A DNA stretch of 64,000 bases from Erythroxylum novogranatense. Its lineage: Eukaryota > Streptophyta > Magnoliopsida > Malpighiales > Erythroxylaceae. Positions 48,026 to 60,361 of the stretch are shown piece after piece (the stretch's first letter is position 1; each line of letters begins with the position of its first letter). The position numbers and the translations under genes are program-made. Where the stretch lies: the NCBI GenBank assembly GCA_029891385.1, contig CM057224.1, positions 38,631,005-38,695,004 on the forward strand, in the 5' to 3' direction. The notes under the pieces were generated by a model. The model worked only from the letters and a program-made list of their open reading frames with translations. It searched no databases and had not been told where the DNA came from.

Positions 48026-49048
48026 TGTTAAGTCAAGAAGACTTCACTTTTATTAATTTTGATGACAATCAAATCATAATAATCTAATAAGTGTGAGAAT
48101 TGTTTTGATAAGTTTGTTAAGTGCACAAAAAAATGTAAGTGACGCAAGTTCAACACCAGAAGATGCATGGTCATCACCAAAAGATGCATGGTCAACACTA
48201 AAAGATGCGTGGTCAACACTAGAAGATACACGTCGTCATAAGAAGATACACGTCATTAGAAGAAGATACATGTCATCATAAGAAGATACACATCGATACC
48301 AGAAGAAGCATGACAATAGAAGAAGTTCGATACCAGAAGAAGCGACTCCAGAAGAAGTATAGTACTAGACGATGGAAAAGGAAACTATTCTAGAACGTCA
48401 GTCAGTTAGTTAGTTGGAGTTAGTTACAGGACTCAACTTATAACAGTTTCTAAAAGATTCAAGAAGCAGTTTCTCTAGAAAACAGTTAAAGACTTAGGCT
48501 ACAAATACCAGTTCTAGTCGTAAACTAAATAACATTTTTACAAGAGAGAAAATCTGATTGTACAATACTTAGAGAAACGTTGTGCTCAAAGTGCGAAAAA
48601 AAAGAGAGCAAATACATCTGTAACGCGAAGCTCAAAAGAAAGAAAGGCTAGAGCCTAGAGAGGCTAAGAAAGCAGATAAAAAATATTTTGTGAGAGAGAC
48701 CTGAAGAGGCTTTACAAGTTTAGAAAGAATACTTGTAAAGTTGAAGAGTATAGTGAAATCTCAAACAAACTCTGAGGACTGGACATAGCCCAAGGTTAAG
48801 TGTGAACCAGTATAAAATCTCGACGTCTATTCTCTAGCCCTTATTTTTAATTTTCTTGTTGTTAGAAGAGTAGATAATAATTCTTGCGATTGCATTACTC
48901 ATCGACTTTAGTAAATTGTGTTTGTGATCATTTAAATTTTGTAAAGAAATTCAAGAAATTCCTAAAGATTAATATCTTTGAAAATATTACACAATTCAAC
49001 CCACCTTCTTGTGTATTTTACATATTATACGTGATTTCTATATTAACA
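48026..49048 (+). repeat. 5' LTR of the SIRE element
   Basis: Starts TGTTAAG. The right end is placed at TTAACA (49043-49048), the inverse of the start; an alternative is TTCA at 49062, closer to the primer site. It includes a tandem array at 48155-48365. Confidence 0.75.
48155..48365. repeat. Degenerate tandem repeats of about 21 bp within the SIRE LTR
   Basis: About ten imperfect units of the form AGAAGATGCATGGTCAACAC / AGAAGATACACGTCATCAT. Noncoding. Confidence 0.85.
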
Positions 49049-49064
49049 AGTGATTTACTTCAGT

Positions 49065-49076
49065 TGGTATCAGAGC
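49065..49076 (+). promoter_or_regulatory. Primer-binding site, initiator tRNA-Met
   Basis: TGGTATCAGAGC, the standard plant copia primer site, downstream of the 5' LTR. It fixes plus orientation. Confidence 0.92.
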
Positions 49077-49119
49077 GAGGTTTCCAAGAAACATTGTTAC
49101 AAAGTGAGGACAATTATCC

Positions 49120-50220
49120 ATGGCTGAATCACATGTTTTTATAGCTGAAGGTGCCTCGGTCATAAGACCTCCTACATTCAATGGTGAAGATTATCATTAT
49201 TGGAAGGACATGATGCGGCTCTTTATAAAATCCACACATATTGATCTTTGGGATATCATTTAGAATGGTCCATATACACCAACAGACGACGAAGGCAATA
49301 GTATCTCTCGTGACAAATGGTCAATTGATCAGAAAGCTCGATTTCAGTTAAACTCAAAGGCTAAGTTTTTTTTAAGTTATTCCCTAAGTAGAAGTGAATA
49401 TGATAAGATTCATGGATGCGAATCTGCAAAGGAAATGTGGGACATATTAGCCATTACACATAAAGGCATAAATTAGGTGAAAGAGTCCAAGATTAGTATT
49501 CTTGTTCATCAGTATGCGTTGTTCAAGATGAAAGATGATGAGACTATTGATCAGATGTTTGGATGATTCCAAACAATTGTTAATGGACTTAAAGCTCTTG
49601 GGAGAATCTATGATAATCAAGATCATGTCAGAAAGATTCTAAAAAATCTTCCAAAACGATGGAGACCCAAAGTAACGACAATACAAGAGGCTAAGGATTT
49701 AAGTAAGCTGAAGCTAGATGAATTGCTTGATTCACTGAAAATACATGAAGTAGAGCTTGATGTAGAAGATAAATCTATCACATTAAAGGCTGGTCAGAAG
49801 AATCAGAAGATACAGAAAAATAGAAGCACATCTTCAAAAGCATTAAAGATTGAAGAAATCAAGAATGATGATGTCAATGAATCTGATCAAGATTCAAGTG
49901 AAGATAATGATGAACTATCCTTCATTTCAAGAAAGATTAGGAGGATGTGGAAAAATAAAGCAAAGGGAAATAAAGACTTTTCTTTTAAGAAGAATAGTAA
50001 AGACGATTCAAAGAATGAGAAAAATTATATCGTCTGCTATAAGTGCAATAAACCAGGACATTACAAGTCTGAATGCCCGTTGCTCAAAAGAGAGCAGAAG
50101 AAAAGTAAAGAAAACAAAAAGAGCATGATGGCAACTTGGGAAGATTTAGATTCGTCTGAATCTGACTCCAACTCAGAAGCATCAAAACAAGCAAATATAT
50201 GCTTGGTAGCTGAAAAGTAA
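49120..50220 (+). pseudogene. SIRE copia Gag
   Basis: A single frame of 367 codons from ATG at 49120, with three in-frame stops (near 49261, 49474 and 49563) and no frameshift. It starts MAESHVFIAEGASV, then PPTFNGEDYHYWKDMM. The central part has KAKFFLSYSLSRSEYDK and VRKILKNLPKRWRPKV, and a zinc knuckle CYKCNKPGHYKSEC lies at about 50035-50076. An acidic DLDSSESDSN tail follows. The order and motifs fit Gag of SIRE/Maximus elements, which forms the particle and packages RNA. Three simple nonsense changes are all that separates it from an open frame. Confidence 0.87.
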
Positions 50221-50699
50221 TGTGGCGTTGAGGTAACTTCTAACTTTAATGAACTTTAAGATGCTTAATTGTTAGAAGATTCACATGCTATATTAAAACA
50301 ATATAGGATATTGAAAAAGAAATTCGCTGAAAGTTTGAAGAACACAGAAGTCTTAGAAAAAGAAAATGTTTGCCTTAAGAAACAAGTAGACAATATGAAA
50401 AAGAAAGTAATTGTAGATAAATTTATGGAAATTAATCAACTGAAATAAAAGATTAACAGTCTCTCAGCAGATTTATCAACATTTACTGAAAGTACAAAAT
50501 AAAAAATGAATGATATGATTGGAAAATATAGACATCCAAATGATAAGAGTGGTTTAGGGTTTAATAATAGTAATGTTCGTCATAATATGAGTTTTGTTCC
50601 TAACAAAAAAGAAAAAGAAACAATATTCTTATTACTCGATGAATAATTGTAAGTCTAACCCCAAAGGATCCAAGAAAATATGAGTACCTAAGAAAGATA

Positions 50700-50960
50700 T
50701 AATATACACTGCAGATCTCCTTTCTTAGAAAAAGCAACCAACACCAATGGTACTTGAACAATGGATGCTCGCGACATATGAAGGGAAGAAGGTCTATGTT
50801 TCTAGATCTTCAAGATAAGCAAGAAGGATCAGTAATTTTTTGAGACAACTAGTAGGGCAAAATAGTTAGAATCGGCAAAATTGATAAAGATTCATTTACG
50901 TCTATTGATAATGTTCTGCTAGTTGAAGGCTTAAAGCATAATCTAATTAGTTTTTGTTTA
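50700..50960 (+). pseudogene. Copia protease relic
   Basis: After gag and a coiled spacer, 50756-50960 carries NGCSRHMKG and SIDNVLLVEGLKHNL-like sequence, the start and end of the copia protease-integrase linker. It is broken by stops and a frameshift. The text then jumps directly into RNase H, so integrase and RT were deleted. Confidence 0.7.
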
Positions 50961-51570
50961 TGTGCAAGATTTCAAGAAAATCCTAGAGAATCTCATTATA
51001 TTGCTGTCAAAAGAATATTGACATACTTGACAGGTTCTACTGATCTTTGTTTAATGTACGAGAAAGATAAAGATTTCAGGTTAATTGGCTACTGTGATGC
51101 TGATTATGTTAGAGATAGGATTGATAGAAAGAGTACAAGTGGAGGTTATCACTTTCTTGGTCATAATCTAATTTCTTAGTCAAGCAAGAGGTAAAGTTTA
51201 ATTGCTCTATTTGCTGCAGAAGCTGAATACATGTCAGCTGCAAGTTGTTTCTCACAAATGTTATGGATTAAGTATCAGTTAGAGGATTATTCTATACAAG
51301 AAGATCAAATTCCAATCTTCTGTAACAACATAAGTGCTATCAATCTATCAAAGAATCCAATATAACACTCGAGGGCAAAGCATATTGAAGTTAGATATCA
51401 TTTTATACGAGACTATGTACAGAGAGGAATCATCAGTCTACAATTTGTTGAGACAAATCAACAATAAGCGGATATCTTCACTAAACCTTTGTGTGAAGAT
51501 AGATTTAAGGAAATCAGACGAAACTTGAATACGGTAATGCTAAATGACCATTCGTCTGACACGTTATGAC
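50960..51570 (+). pseudogene. Copia RNase H
   Basis: Readable with a few stops: CARFQENPRESHYIAVKRIL, then IGYCDADYVRDRIDRKSTSG with the conserved aspartates. FAAEAEYMSAASC with the catalytic glutamate, FCNNISAINLSKNP, KHIEVRYHFIRDYV and ADIFTKPL follow. RNase H removes template RNA during reverse transcription. Most catalytic acids are visible. Confidence 0.83.
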
Positions 51571-51884
51571 CCAAACGATTCGTACAAGAAGAAGATAAAA
51601 AGTCGTAAGTTTTCAAGTAAATAGTAAAGTGAGTTATGAATGGTAACTTTTCAAGAGTATGCATACGAAGGAAATCTTCTCAAGATTCTAAAATACCTTC
51701 TACTTAAGAATTTTCTTGAAAAACTTTGAAACCGACTTGTTTAGTGCTCTCAACAAAGACAGTTCAATACTCTGTTCTAAACTTCAAGTTCTTCTTGTTT
51801 CATATTTTTATTTTTTGATACTAACCTCGCTACATTAAGCGAAATACATTTGTGTGTTTAGTGTTTATTTGTTACAGATCAAAA

Positions 51885-52860
51885 ATGGAGAAATCTCCTA
51901 TCTATAGGAGACACGTTGATTTCACTTCCTTGAAGCAAAATCAGATGGACATTGAACCAGAAATTGAAGTAGTTGGCTGGAAAATTTTCTTCAATATTTA
52001 TGAAAATGTCTATTTGAATGAGATATATGAGTTTTGGAAGAATGCAAAGGTGGTGGACAACACCTTAATATCAATGGTAGATGGGTTATTGGTTATAGTC
52101 ACACAAGATTTTATCGATAAGGCCATGGGCTGTCCAAGTATTGGATCAAAGCTATTTAATAATACAAAATTGATTACTCAAGGTCGTATAAATAAAGTTC
52201 ACATCAATCGACAACTATATGGAAGTAGTGATCCAGGAGTCAAGAAGGCTTCAACCCTTGTTCCGAAGGCTAGGGTTCTACATTCATCGCTTATCCACTG
52301 TGTTCTACCAAGAGTAGACTCGAAGGACATAGTGACAATGAACGATGAACATTGTTTGTTTCATCTACTTAATCACTAACCCATTAATATTCCGTACTTG
52401 ATTTTGAAGTAAATGATGAAGTCTAAGGGAGATTCTAGCTCTTTACCTTATGATATGCTGTTGACAAGATTCTTTAGAGAATCTGAAATCTTACTTGACA
52501 GAGATAACAGTGAAAAGATGGATATGAAGAGTGTTATTAATGCCACTACTATTATCAGAATGAGAATAAAGTTTGAAGCTAAAGTGGATACAGATTTTAC
52601 ACCGAAAGCAAAGTCTGAGGGGGGGCTTATAGTAAGATGAAGTAGGACTGAACATGTTACGTTTGAAAGAAAAACAAAACCTTGATCAACAGGAAGAACA
52701 TCCGCAAAAGAAAAGACTGAACAATCGTCTGATGTGTCAATACAAGCTAAGACGACTTTACAGAGAGAGGAAAGTCGGGTTCAATAACCATCACAACAAG
52801 TTTCTTTGAAGAGGAAGGTTGAGACGCTTCAATCAGAAAAATCCAAACAGTCAAAATGGT
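51885..52860 (+). pseudogene. SIRE-lineage extra ORF downstream of pol
   Basis: Open from ATG at 51885 to TAA at 52377, then continuing in the same frame after stops at 52377 and near 52410. It begins MEKSPIYRRHVDFTSL, then EVVGWKIFFNIYENVYLNEI and SMVDGLLVIVTQDFI. Later it has INIPYLILK and SSLPYDMLLTRFF. It ends in a charged Lys/Glu-rich tail before the chromovirus insertion at 52933. SIRE elements carry an extra ORF here, sometimes called envelope-like, related to the putative plant transposon protein domain. Its role is not known. Confidence 0.72.
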
Positions 52861-52932
52861 CACCAAGATTATTGATCTTACGATAACAAGAACAAAAGAA
52901 GTAAAAAACTTTGATTCTTGGTGGAGATTCTG

Positions 52933-55517
52933 TGTAGCGCCCCCTTACCGAAGAGTATACACCGGGACGCCCGTAGGTCGTACCGATGCATATCCTACAA
53001 CGAGGGTGTACTACGATCCGATCAATTCTATAAACCTCATGGCATCAATATAATATATCGCAGTAATTAAAACCACAGAAATTAAAACCATCCTACTTTA
53101 CTCATTTCAATAATACCAATACCAAAATATAGACAAGTCTATCAATTCCCTACAGTCTAATTACAACAATCCAAAAAGGAAACTGATACAAAAGTCTATA
53201 CTAAGTCGTCCCAAAAATCCAATCCCAGCTAACCGACCTGTGAGCCATCGTCTCTATCGTCAGAACGCTCACGCGGTAGGAGAAGAAACTCTGGAGCTAG
53301 GAGTCTACTCTATCAGTCCTGAAAAACAACGCACAATTTTGGATGAGTTTGTAAACTCAATGAGAAACCATCATCGATGGTTCGCTCAATTCATGCATTA
53401 CGCAGATTAAATGCGATGCAATCTGAATGCTTAAATTATCATATAGTAATTTACAAAGATACAAACAGATTCACAATTCAGATATCACAATTGTATAATG
53501 CGATGCACATGTGACTCTTTTCCAGCTTATTTCATGTTGTGGTGAAAGCGTTGATTCATGGATGATGATCGATGGGCGTGTCGTGAGTAGGAGAGCCCTC
53601 AAGCAGGATGCACTAACTCCCCTCGAGCTCGAAGCTCGGTTCAGTAACAGTATTAGAGCTTAAAGTTCCTTTCTATAACAGTAGCGTCTCAGGTCACAAC
53701 ATCCATTATCTGTTCATGCAATTATGCATGCAATGCATATGTCTGATAATTCACAGTCATATGGCTATAAGCCCATTCAAATACAGTTTCCCGTAGTCAT
53801 GTATCAGTGAATTCCAATTATCAAAATCATGCATCTCAATCCTAATCATTCACCTTAGCAACCAATTTCACATAAAGCATTTAGCACATCAGAAATTGAG
53901 GAACCAACTAGATTACTCACCTGTAACTTCCGAGCTACTGCCTGGAAGTCCCACCAATGTCCGTAGAATGACGATCCAGCGGTGCCTCTATAACAGTAAA
54001 ATAATTTCCCATTACTAGATGCTCAATTTAAAATAATTCAGTGATGCATGTCTTAATTGAAAATATGTACGATGCACATTCATGATTTTCCGGCGCTAAA
54101 ACCCAATACCGCTATCTCTTGCCTCAACCAAGATTCACTATTCACTAGATCAATATCACCCATTAATTCCACAAGTCTCCAATTTAAACTTCCATAGTCA
54201 TAATAAAATTCTTAGGTCACAATAGGAACTATAATCGACTCTCTTTCTGTGATTGAGAACTCGCTAATAAGAATTCAAACTCTTATTCTTTACCTCAATC
54301 GTAGACCTCTTTCTCTAGTTCATAACGAATCCGGAATCACCTCAATTGGAGGTCTATACCATAAGATACACCCCAAATACCAACTTATTTCACTTCAGAA
54401 ATAGCCCCTCGTCGCGACGTGGGAAAGGACGCTCGTCGCGGCGTGGAAACACGCTCGTTGCGACGAAGATCCACACGCTCGTCGCGGCGACTCAGTCCGC
54501 TCGTCGCGGCAAACACGCACTGACTCGTCGCGACGAGGCCAATTGCAGGCGTCGCGACGTGCGGACGACTTCGTCTTCTCCGTTCGATTTTTCCGCCATT
54601 AATACTCTCTAAACTCAGCATTAAACACCCTAAACTACTCAATCCTTCACCATAAATGCCATAAATGCATCTAACAACCATAATAAACAACATTAAAGCC
54701 ATAAAACTTACCAAATCGAAGATAAATCCGTAAACCCTAAAACCTCCGAAATTCCTTCAAACTCTAACACCCACGGTGGTTCTCCACAGCCAAGCCAACC
54801 ATCATCTTCACCAAGCTTTCTAGCAACTCTCCAACCACAATGAAAGGGAAGCAAGTAAAATCTCCAAGGAAAGAAGATCAAGGTCGTCGAAGGGAAGAGG
54901 AAGGAAGAAAGGGAAAGTTTGGCTTTCTTTACAAAATTCAAACCCTAAGGCTATGTAAAGGGTTGAGTTAACCCGATAGATCATAGTCCTCTAATTCTTT
55001 AATTTCCAGTCTCTAAATTCAAATGGCTCGTCATAAAAATTCATAAACTCTCAAATCAAAATTTTCCATGCTATTTATTCATCAATTTCGAAACCGGAAT
55101 CTAATCCATCAGTCTTTAAGTCAATTTCTCGGTCCGGACCCATAACTCTAAAAATTCCAGAAATTTTTTTATAAATCCTCAAAAACATCAGACACTCGAT
55201 CCTATACTCCAATTTAAATTTACAGGTCTCTAAAAGTCAATTCTCACTCCAATTTAACTATACAAACCTAATAATGCCATAATTCCCAATAAATCACAAT
55301 TAAACCTAATCATCTCGAAATTTACCAATCAATTCATAATTACAATTAGATGTCAGAAAATACCATGAATGCATGTACAGTCAATGCATGTGCAATTAAT
55401 TCATTCCTCTATAATCAAAGATCAATAAAGGCTCAATCAGTAAGAAAATGCAGTATGCAGTCCTACCCCATCCCAAATAACCAATATGTCCTAACACATA
55501 GGTAACGGGATGTTACA
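52933..55517 (-). repeat. Chromovirus 3' LTR, 2.6 kb
   Basis: Begins TGTAGCGCCCCC and ends GGGATGTTACA. A pyrimidine-rich stretch (CTCCCCTCC), the complement of the polypurine tract, follows at 55521. Same family as 31945-34556. It includes a CpG-rich cluster at 54407-54564. Confidence 0.9.
54407..54564. repeat. Cluster of CTCGTCGCGRCG motifs in the LTR
   Basis: About seven interspersed copies of a CTCGTCGCG(A/G)CG word, some forming the palindrome CGTCGCGACG, in an LTR that is otherwise AT-rich. A more decayed cluster lies at the equivalent place in the other LTR (33525-33690). Confidence 0.85.
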
Positions 55518-57394
55518 ATTCTCCCCTCCTAATAAAAATTTCGTCCCGAAATTTCATACCTGACTGGTCGAACAGATGAGAATACTGTCTCCTCATGTGC
55601 TCCTCAGTCTCCCAAGTAGCCTCCTCAGTCGAATGGTTCTTCCAAAGGACTTTCACCAATGGAATCACCCGGTTCCTTAACTGCTTGACCTGTGATCCTA
55701 TAATTCGCACCGGCTCCTCTACATAACTCAAATCACTAGCTATCTCAATCTCCTGAGCTAGAATCACATGAGTCGGGTCAGAACGATATTTCCGAAGCAT
55801 GCTCACATGAAAAAAGTCATGCAACTGAGACATCTCACTCGGCAATGCCAATCTATAGGCCAACGGTCCAATCCGCTCAGTAATCTCATACGGATCAATA
55901 TACCCTTACGACCTTACGACCAAATCTCAGCACTCCTCTCCAAGGTGACACTCGGAGGAACACTCTGTCACCCACACTGTACTCCATCTCTCGCCGATGT
56001 TGATCCACCTAGCTTTTCTGTCTGTCCTGAGCCGTCTTGATGTGACTCCTAATCAGTCTGACCTTATCTACAATGTCCTGGATCAGCTCGGGACCCTCAA
56101 TCATCCTCACACCCTCTTCATCCCAATACAGTGGCGATCTATGCGGCCTCCCATATAAGGCCTCATACGGTGCTATCCCGATACTGCTCTGATACTGATT
56201 ATTATAAGCAAACTCGATAAGGGCCAAATACTGATCCCATGATCCTCTGAACTCCAATACACAAGCTCGAAGCATATCCTCAACAGTCTTAATCGTCCTC
56301 TCACTCTGCCCATCTGTCTGAGGATGAAATGCAGTACTGAAGTTCAACCAAGTACCCAATGCAGACTGCAGGCTCTTCTAGAACCTCGAAGTGAATCTGG
56401 GATCCCGGTCAGAGACTATCGACAACGGAATCCCATGCAGTCACACAATCTCTGCTACATACTTCTGGGCCAACTGATCGAGAGTATTGCTCTCCCTCAC
56501 TGGCAAGAAGTGAGCCGATTTGATCAACCGGTCTACTATGACCCAGATAGCATCAAACTGTCTCGGCGACCTAGGAAATCCCATAATAAAGTCCATGGTA
56601 ATCCGTTCCCATTTCCACTCCGGAATAGGAAACGAATGTAACTTACCCACTGGAGCCTGGTGCTCAGCCTTAACCTGCTGGCACGACAAACACCGAGAAA
56701 CAAACTCTGCCACCTGTCTCTTCAAGCCTGGCCACCAGAAATACAACTTAAGAGTACGATACATCTTGGTCGTACCAGGATGCATCGCATAGGCAGTCAC
56801 GTGAGCCTCCTCCAGAATCTCACGTCTCAATTCATCTACATCAGGCACACACAGTCTCTGTCCCATCCACAATGTCCCATCTCTCAGCTCAAAATCGGTA
56901 GTCAAATCAGATCTCACTCTATCCATCAGTCTCACCATCACTGGATCCCGATCCTGAGCTCTCCTGATCCTGTCCTGCAACATTGGCCTAAGCCTCAAAG
57001 TGGCTAACAGAGCTCCATCCTGACCCAAATCTATCTGCACATTAAGAACTCTCAACTGAATCAAACTAGGCAGTCTCCCAATCTGAATCTGAGCTGCACT
57101 ACCATGAGATCTCCTACTCAAAGCATCAGCCACCACGTTGGCCTTGCAAGGGTGGTACTCGATAGTGTAGTTGTAATCCTTCAGCAGCTCAATCCATCTC
57201 CTCTGTCTCAGGTTCAGCTCTCGCTGACTCAACAAATACCTCAAACTTTTATGGTCAGTGAAGATCTGGAACGTCTCCCCATACAAATAGTGTCTCCAGA
57301 TCTTCAGAGCAAAAACCACTGCTGCCAGCTCTAGATCATGCACTGGATAGTTCACCTCGTAAGACCTCAACTGTCTCGAGGCATAAGCTATCAC
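55518..57394 (-). pseudogene. Chromovirus RNase H, integrase and chromodomain
   Basis: 57394-56441 is open for 317 codons: RNase H ([40 protein letters not shown]), the integrase zinc region (HPGTTKMY ... CLSCQQ) and the first catalytic Asp (TMDFIMGFP). After a frameshift near 56440, 56359-56009 gives [20 protein letters not shown] with the catalytic Glu. 55863-55513 then gives FFHVSMLRKYRSDP, the chromodomain-like LRNRVIPLVKVLWKNHS ... ATWETEE, and a C-terminus KFRDEIFIRRGEL encoded partly by the polypurine tract. These are the integration functions. Frameshifts near 56440 and 55870 inactivate the copy. Confidence 0.88.
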
Positions 57395-57398
57395 TCTG

Positions 57399-58497
57399 CC
57401 ACGCTACATCAATACACATCCCAGTCCCTGATGCGAAGCATCACTGTACACCACATAGCCTCCAAGATGCAGACGGATGCTTAACACCGCCAGAGAGTCG
57501 ATCGTTGTTTCAGCTCCTCAAAGCTCTTCTGGCACTCCTCAGTCCATCTAAACGGCACATGCTTCCTCAGAAGCTTTGTCAGAGGGGCTGAGATCAGCGA
57601 AAATCCCTCGACAAATCTCCGGTAATATCCTGCCAATCCTAGGAAACTCCAAACCTCTGCTACATTCCTAGGGGCCTCCCAATGCAACACTGCCTCGACC
57701 TTGCAAGAATCTACCTGAATACCCTCACCAGATACGATATGCCCCAGAAACACTACCTCATCCAGCCAAAATTCAAATTTAGTGAATTTGGCATACAACT
57801 ATCTCTCTCTCATAATCTGCAATACGGTCCTCAAATGCTCCGCATGCTCCTGTCTGCTCCTCGAATACACAAGGATATCATCAATGAATACTATCATAAA
57901 CTGATTCAGGTAGGGCTGAAAAACCTTATTCATCAAGGCCATGAAGGCTGTCGGGGCATTAGTCAACCCGAACGGCATCACTAGGAACTCGAAATGCCCA
58001 TACCTGCTCCTAAAGGCACTCTTAGGCACATCAGCCTCTGCAATACTCAACTGGTAATAACCTGATCCCAAGTCCAAATTGGTAAACACCTGAGCTCCTT
58101 GCAACTGATCAAATAAATCGTCAATCCTAGGCAGTGGATTCTTATTCTTCACTGTCACTCGATTCAACTGCCTATAATCAATGCACAACCTCAACGTCCC
58201 ATCCTTCTTCTTCACAAACAGCACCGGAGCTCCCCATGGCGAAACACTCGGTCTGATAAACCCCTTATCCAGAAGCTCCTGCAACTGAGCCTTAAACTCC
58301 CTCAATTCCACCGGTGCCATCCTATACGGAGGGATCGATATAAGAGCGGTACCGAGAACGAGGTCAATCTCAAACTCCGTCTCTCGATCCGGTGGCAAAC
58401 CCGATAATTCATCGGGAAACACGCCCGAAAATTTCCTGATCACGGGAACATCCTGCAATCTCTGCTCAACTCTGGTATCCACCACATGGGCTAGATA
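57399..58497 (-). pseudogene. Chromovirus protease-RT junction and reverse transcriptase
   Basis: The first chromovirus residues are [20 protein letters not shown], then [20 protein letters not shown] follows: [52 protein letters not shown], and the active site [14 protein letters not shown]. After a stop near 57799 the frame 57798-57481 gives [17 protein letters not shown] and [18 protein letters not shown] copies element RNA. Residues before YLAH in the same open frame come from the inserted LTR, not from the chromovirus. Apart from the stop and a frameshift near 57480 the domain is well preserved. Confidence 0.88.
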
Positions 58498-59580
58498 TGT
58501 TGGGACCCGATCCGGGAACCGGATCCCAACCGGAAAACAAAAACGGAGACGAAAAGGATCGAACCAAAGCAAACAAATCCGACATCCGGAAACAACGAAT
58601 AGAGAAACATGATCGCGTTGGAAACTTAGACTAGCCAAACCCGGTATAATTTATTTTTTTCTTATTCCTTGTCTTTTCATTCTTAATCACTTTATTTCAT
58701 TACATACAAAATCATCATATGCTTGGATACTCATACAAATCCCAAATCGCACTCAAATCATAATAAACTTCTTAACATTAATACCAATCTCATAAATTCA
58801 TCTTTCATACATCTAAATTTTATTTTTCTTCTTTTCCAATTTATTTCTAACGAAAATTCAAAAGATAACTAATTGATTTATCCTATCCCAAAAATTCCTG
58901 CAAAGGCAAAATATACTTCTAATATCACAAAATCCAGAATCATCGGACTCTCCCGTCTAGAATCCAAACACCAACAAACAAACGCAATCTTAGATCTAAA
59001 CACTTCAATCAAATTCCCATATCAATTAACAATATATTTTTCCAAAATCATACACAATTTCATATACAATTTCCAAAATCATTTACAATCACATAATTCA
59101 AAATCCGTACATCGACCTCTTCATTCTTTTACATCAACCTAATATACACAATTTCATACAAACTTCATAAATCATATACATACATGGCAATTTGCCATAT
59201 TCAATCTTAATACCAAAATCTCAATTTGCACAAAAATCCAAATAATACAAAATCGAATCAAACGTTTGATACTCTTTCATCCGATCTCTGTATGAAACCC
59301 GGAGATGGGGATGAAAGGGAAGTAGCTCTAAGCTCGTGGATAATATATTTATAAATTGAAACATAAGCGAAAATTATCTTTTCAAATTTTTCAAACATTT
59401 CCCATTCAAAATTTATCCAAAACCCATTTTCAAACTTTCCAAAACATTCATAAACAATTTCGAAATTCATGATTGAAAATTCACTTTCTCATTTCTCAAA
59501 TTCTCAAACTTTTACCAATCATGCATGACTTTAAACATGAATGCATCACAAAATCACATAACATAACAGAATGGTTTGAT

Positions 59581-59664
59581 GTTGGACCCCACACCCCACC
59601 AGTAGGTGTTTGCGAGTTATCTCATGCGGCATGTGTTTGCGAGGTTATATTGCGGCATCCAACA
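59581..59664. repeat. Foldback-MITE-related fragment
   Basis: Begins GTTGGACCCCACACC, contains AGTAGGTGTTTGCGAGTTAT, and ends GGCATCCAAC. It matches the first about 75 bp of the 325-bp foldback element at 697. An ATGGTTTG word occurs on both sides (59571 and about 59685). Confidence 0.75.
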
Positions 59665-60361
59665 CAAATCACAATAACACATTAAATGGTTTGGTTTGGT
59701 CCATAACAGACGTACTGCATATTTCCGCATAGCGGTCATGTGCAGCCGTGAAGGGAGTCCGTGATCGGAACTCCATTACCTCTTGCGGGCAGCCGAGCGA
59801 AGGCTTAACAAGTAGAGACAGTGCACTGACTCACAAAAGGACCTGACCAAACCCACATAACACATAAGCGGAAACGGAAATTCAGATTGCCCGAAGGCAC
59901 TTTTCAAAGATCTTGATTTTTCACATTTTTCAAATCATAACATCAAATTGTGTCAAAAAGCTTGACACATGCATATTCCACATATACAATCATATTCAAT
60001 AAATCAATTAATCACATATAAATCAAACGCATAAACATGAATGCAATTATTTCTTTCACACATAAATCAAAACATATATAGTTTCATAAAACACATTGCT
60101 CAAATTGTCTAAAAACATGATTTTCATAAATCTTGTATTTTCAAAAAAATCATTTCTAACATAAGGAAATTAATCCTTCAAAATCATAATATCCAAATAT
60201 TTTTATAAACATTCATTTCTCAAAACTTTGCTTCTTGAATTTTCAAATTCACATTTTAGCTTAAAATTCAATAAATAAATATACTACCCACCTTATTTCC
60301 ATGCTAAGATCTTGTCCAATGCTTCAATTTGACTTTTGCTTCTCTCTCTCCAATTTAACAA

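Larger units (their letters stand above)
48026..52932 (+). mobile_element. SIRE-type Ty1/copia element, 5' part with internal deletion
   Basis: The 5' LTR at 48026 is followed by a tRNA-Met primer site, gag, a protease relic, RNase H and a SIRE-lineage extra ORF. Integrase and reverse transcriptase are missing between about 50960 and 50970. The element is interrupted at 52933 by a chromovirus LTR, so its 3' end and 3' LTR lie beyond the window. The insertion at 48026 lies in the duplicated E2F intron. Confidence 0.85.
52933..58497 (-). mobile_element. Chromovirus (Tekay type), 3' part, nested in SIRE
   Basis: The 3' LTR is 52933-55517 and is followed by a polypurine tract, chromodomain, integrase, RNase H and RT, all on the minus strand. 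It inserted into the 3' coding region of the SIRE element. At 58498 it is interrupted in its protease-RT region by another element, so protease, gag and 5' LTR lie outside the window. Confidence 0.9.

Noticed and set aside
57799..58638. Possibility that the RT frame's first about 46 residues belong to the chromovirus
   Set aside because: They lie beyond the junction at 58498, inside the inserted LTR, and only happen to stay open.
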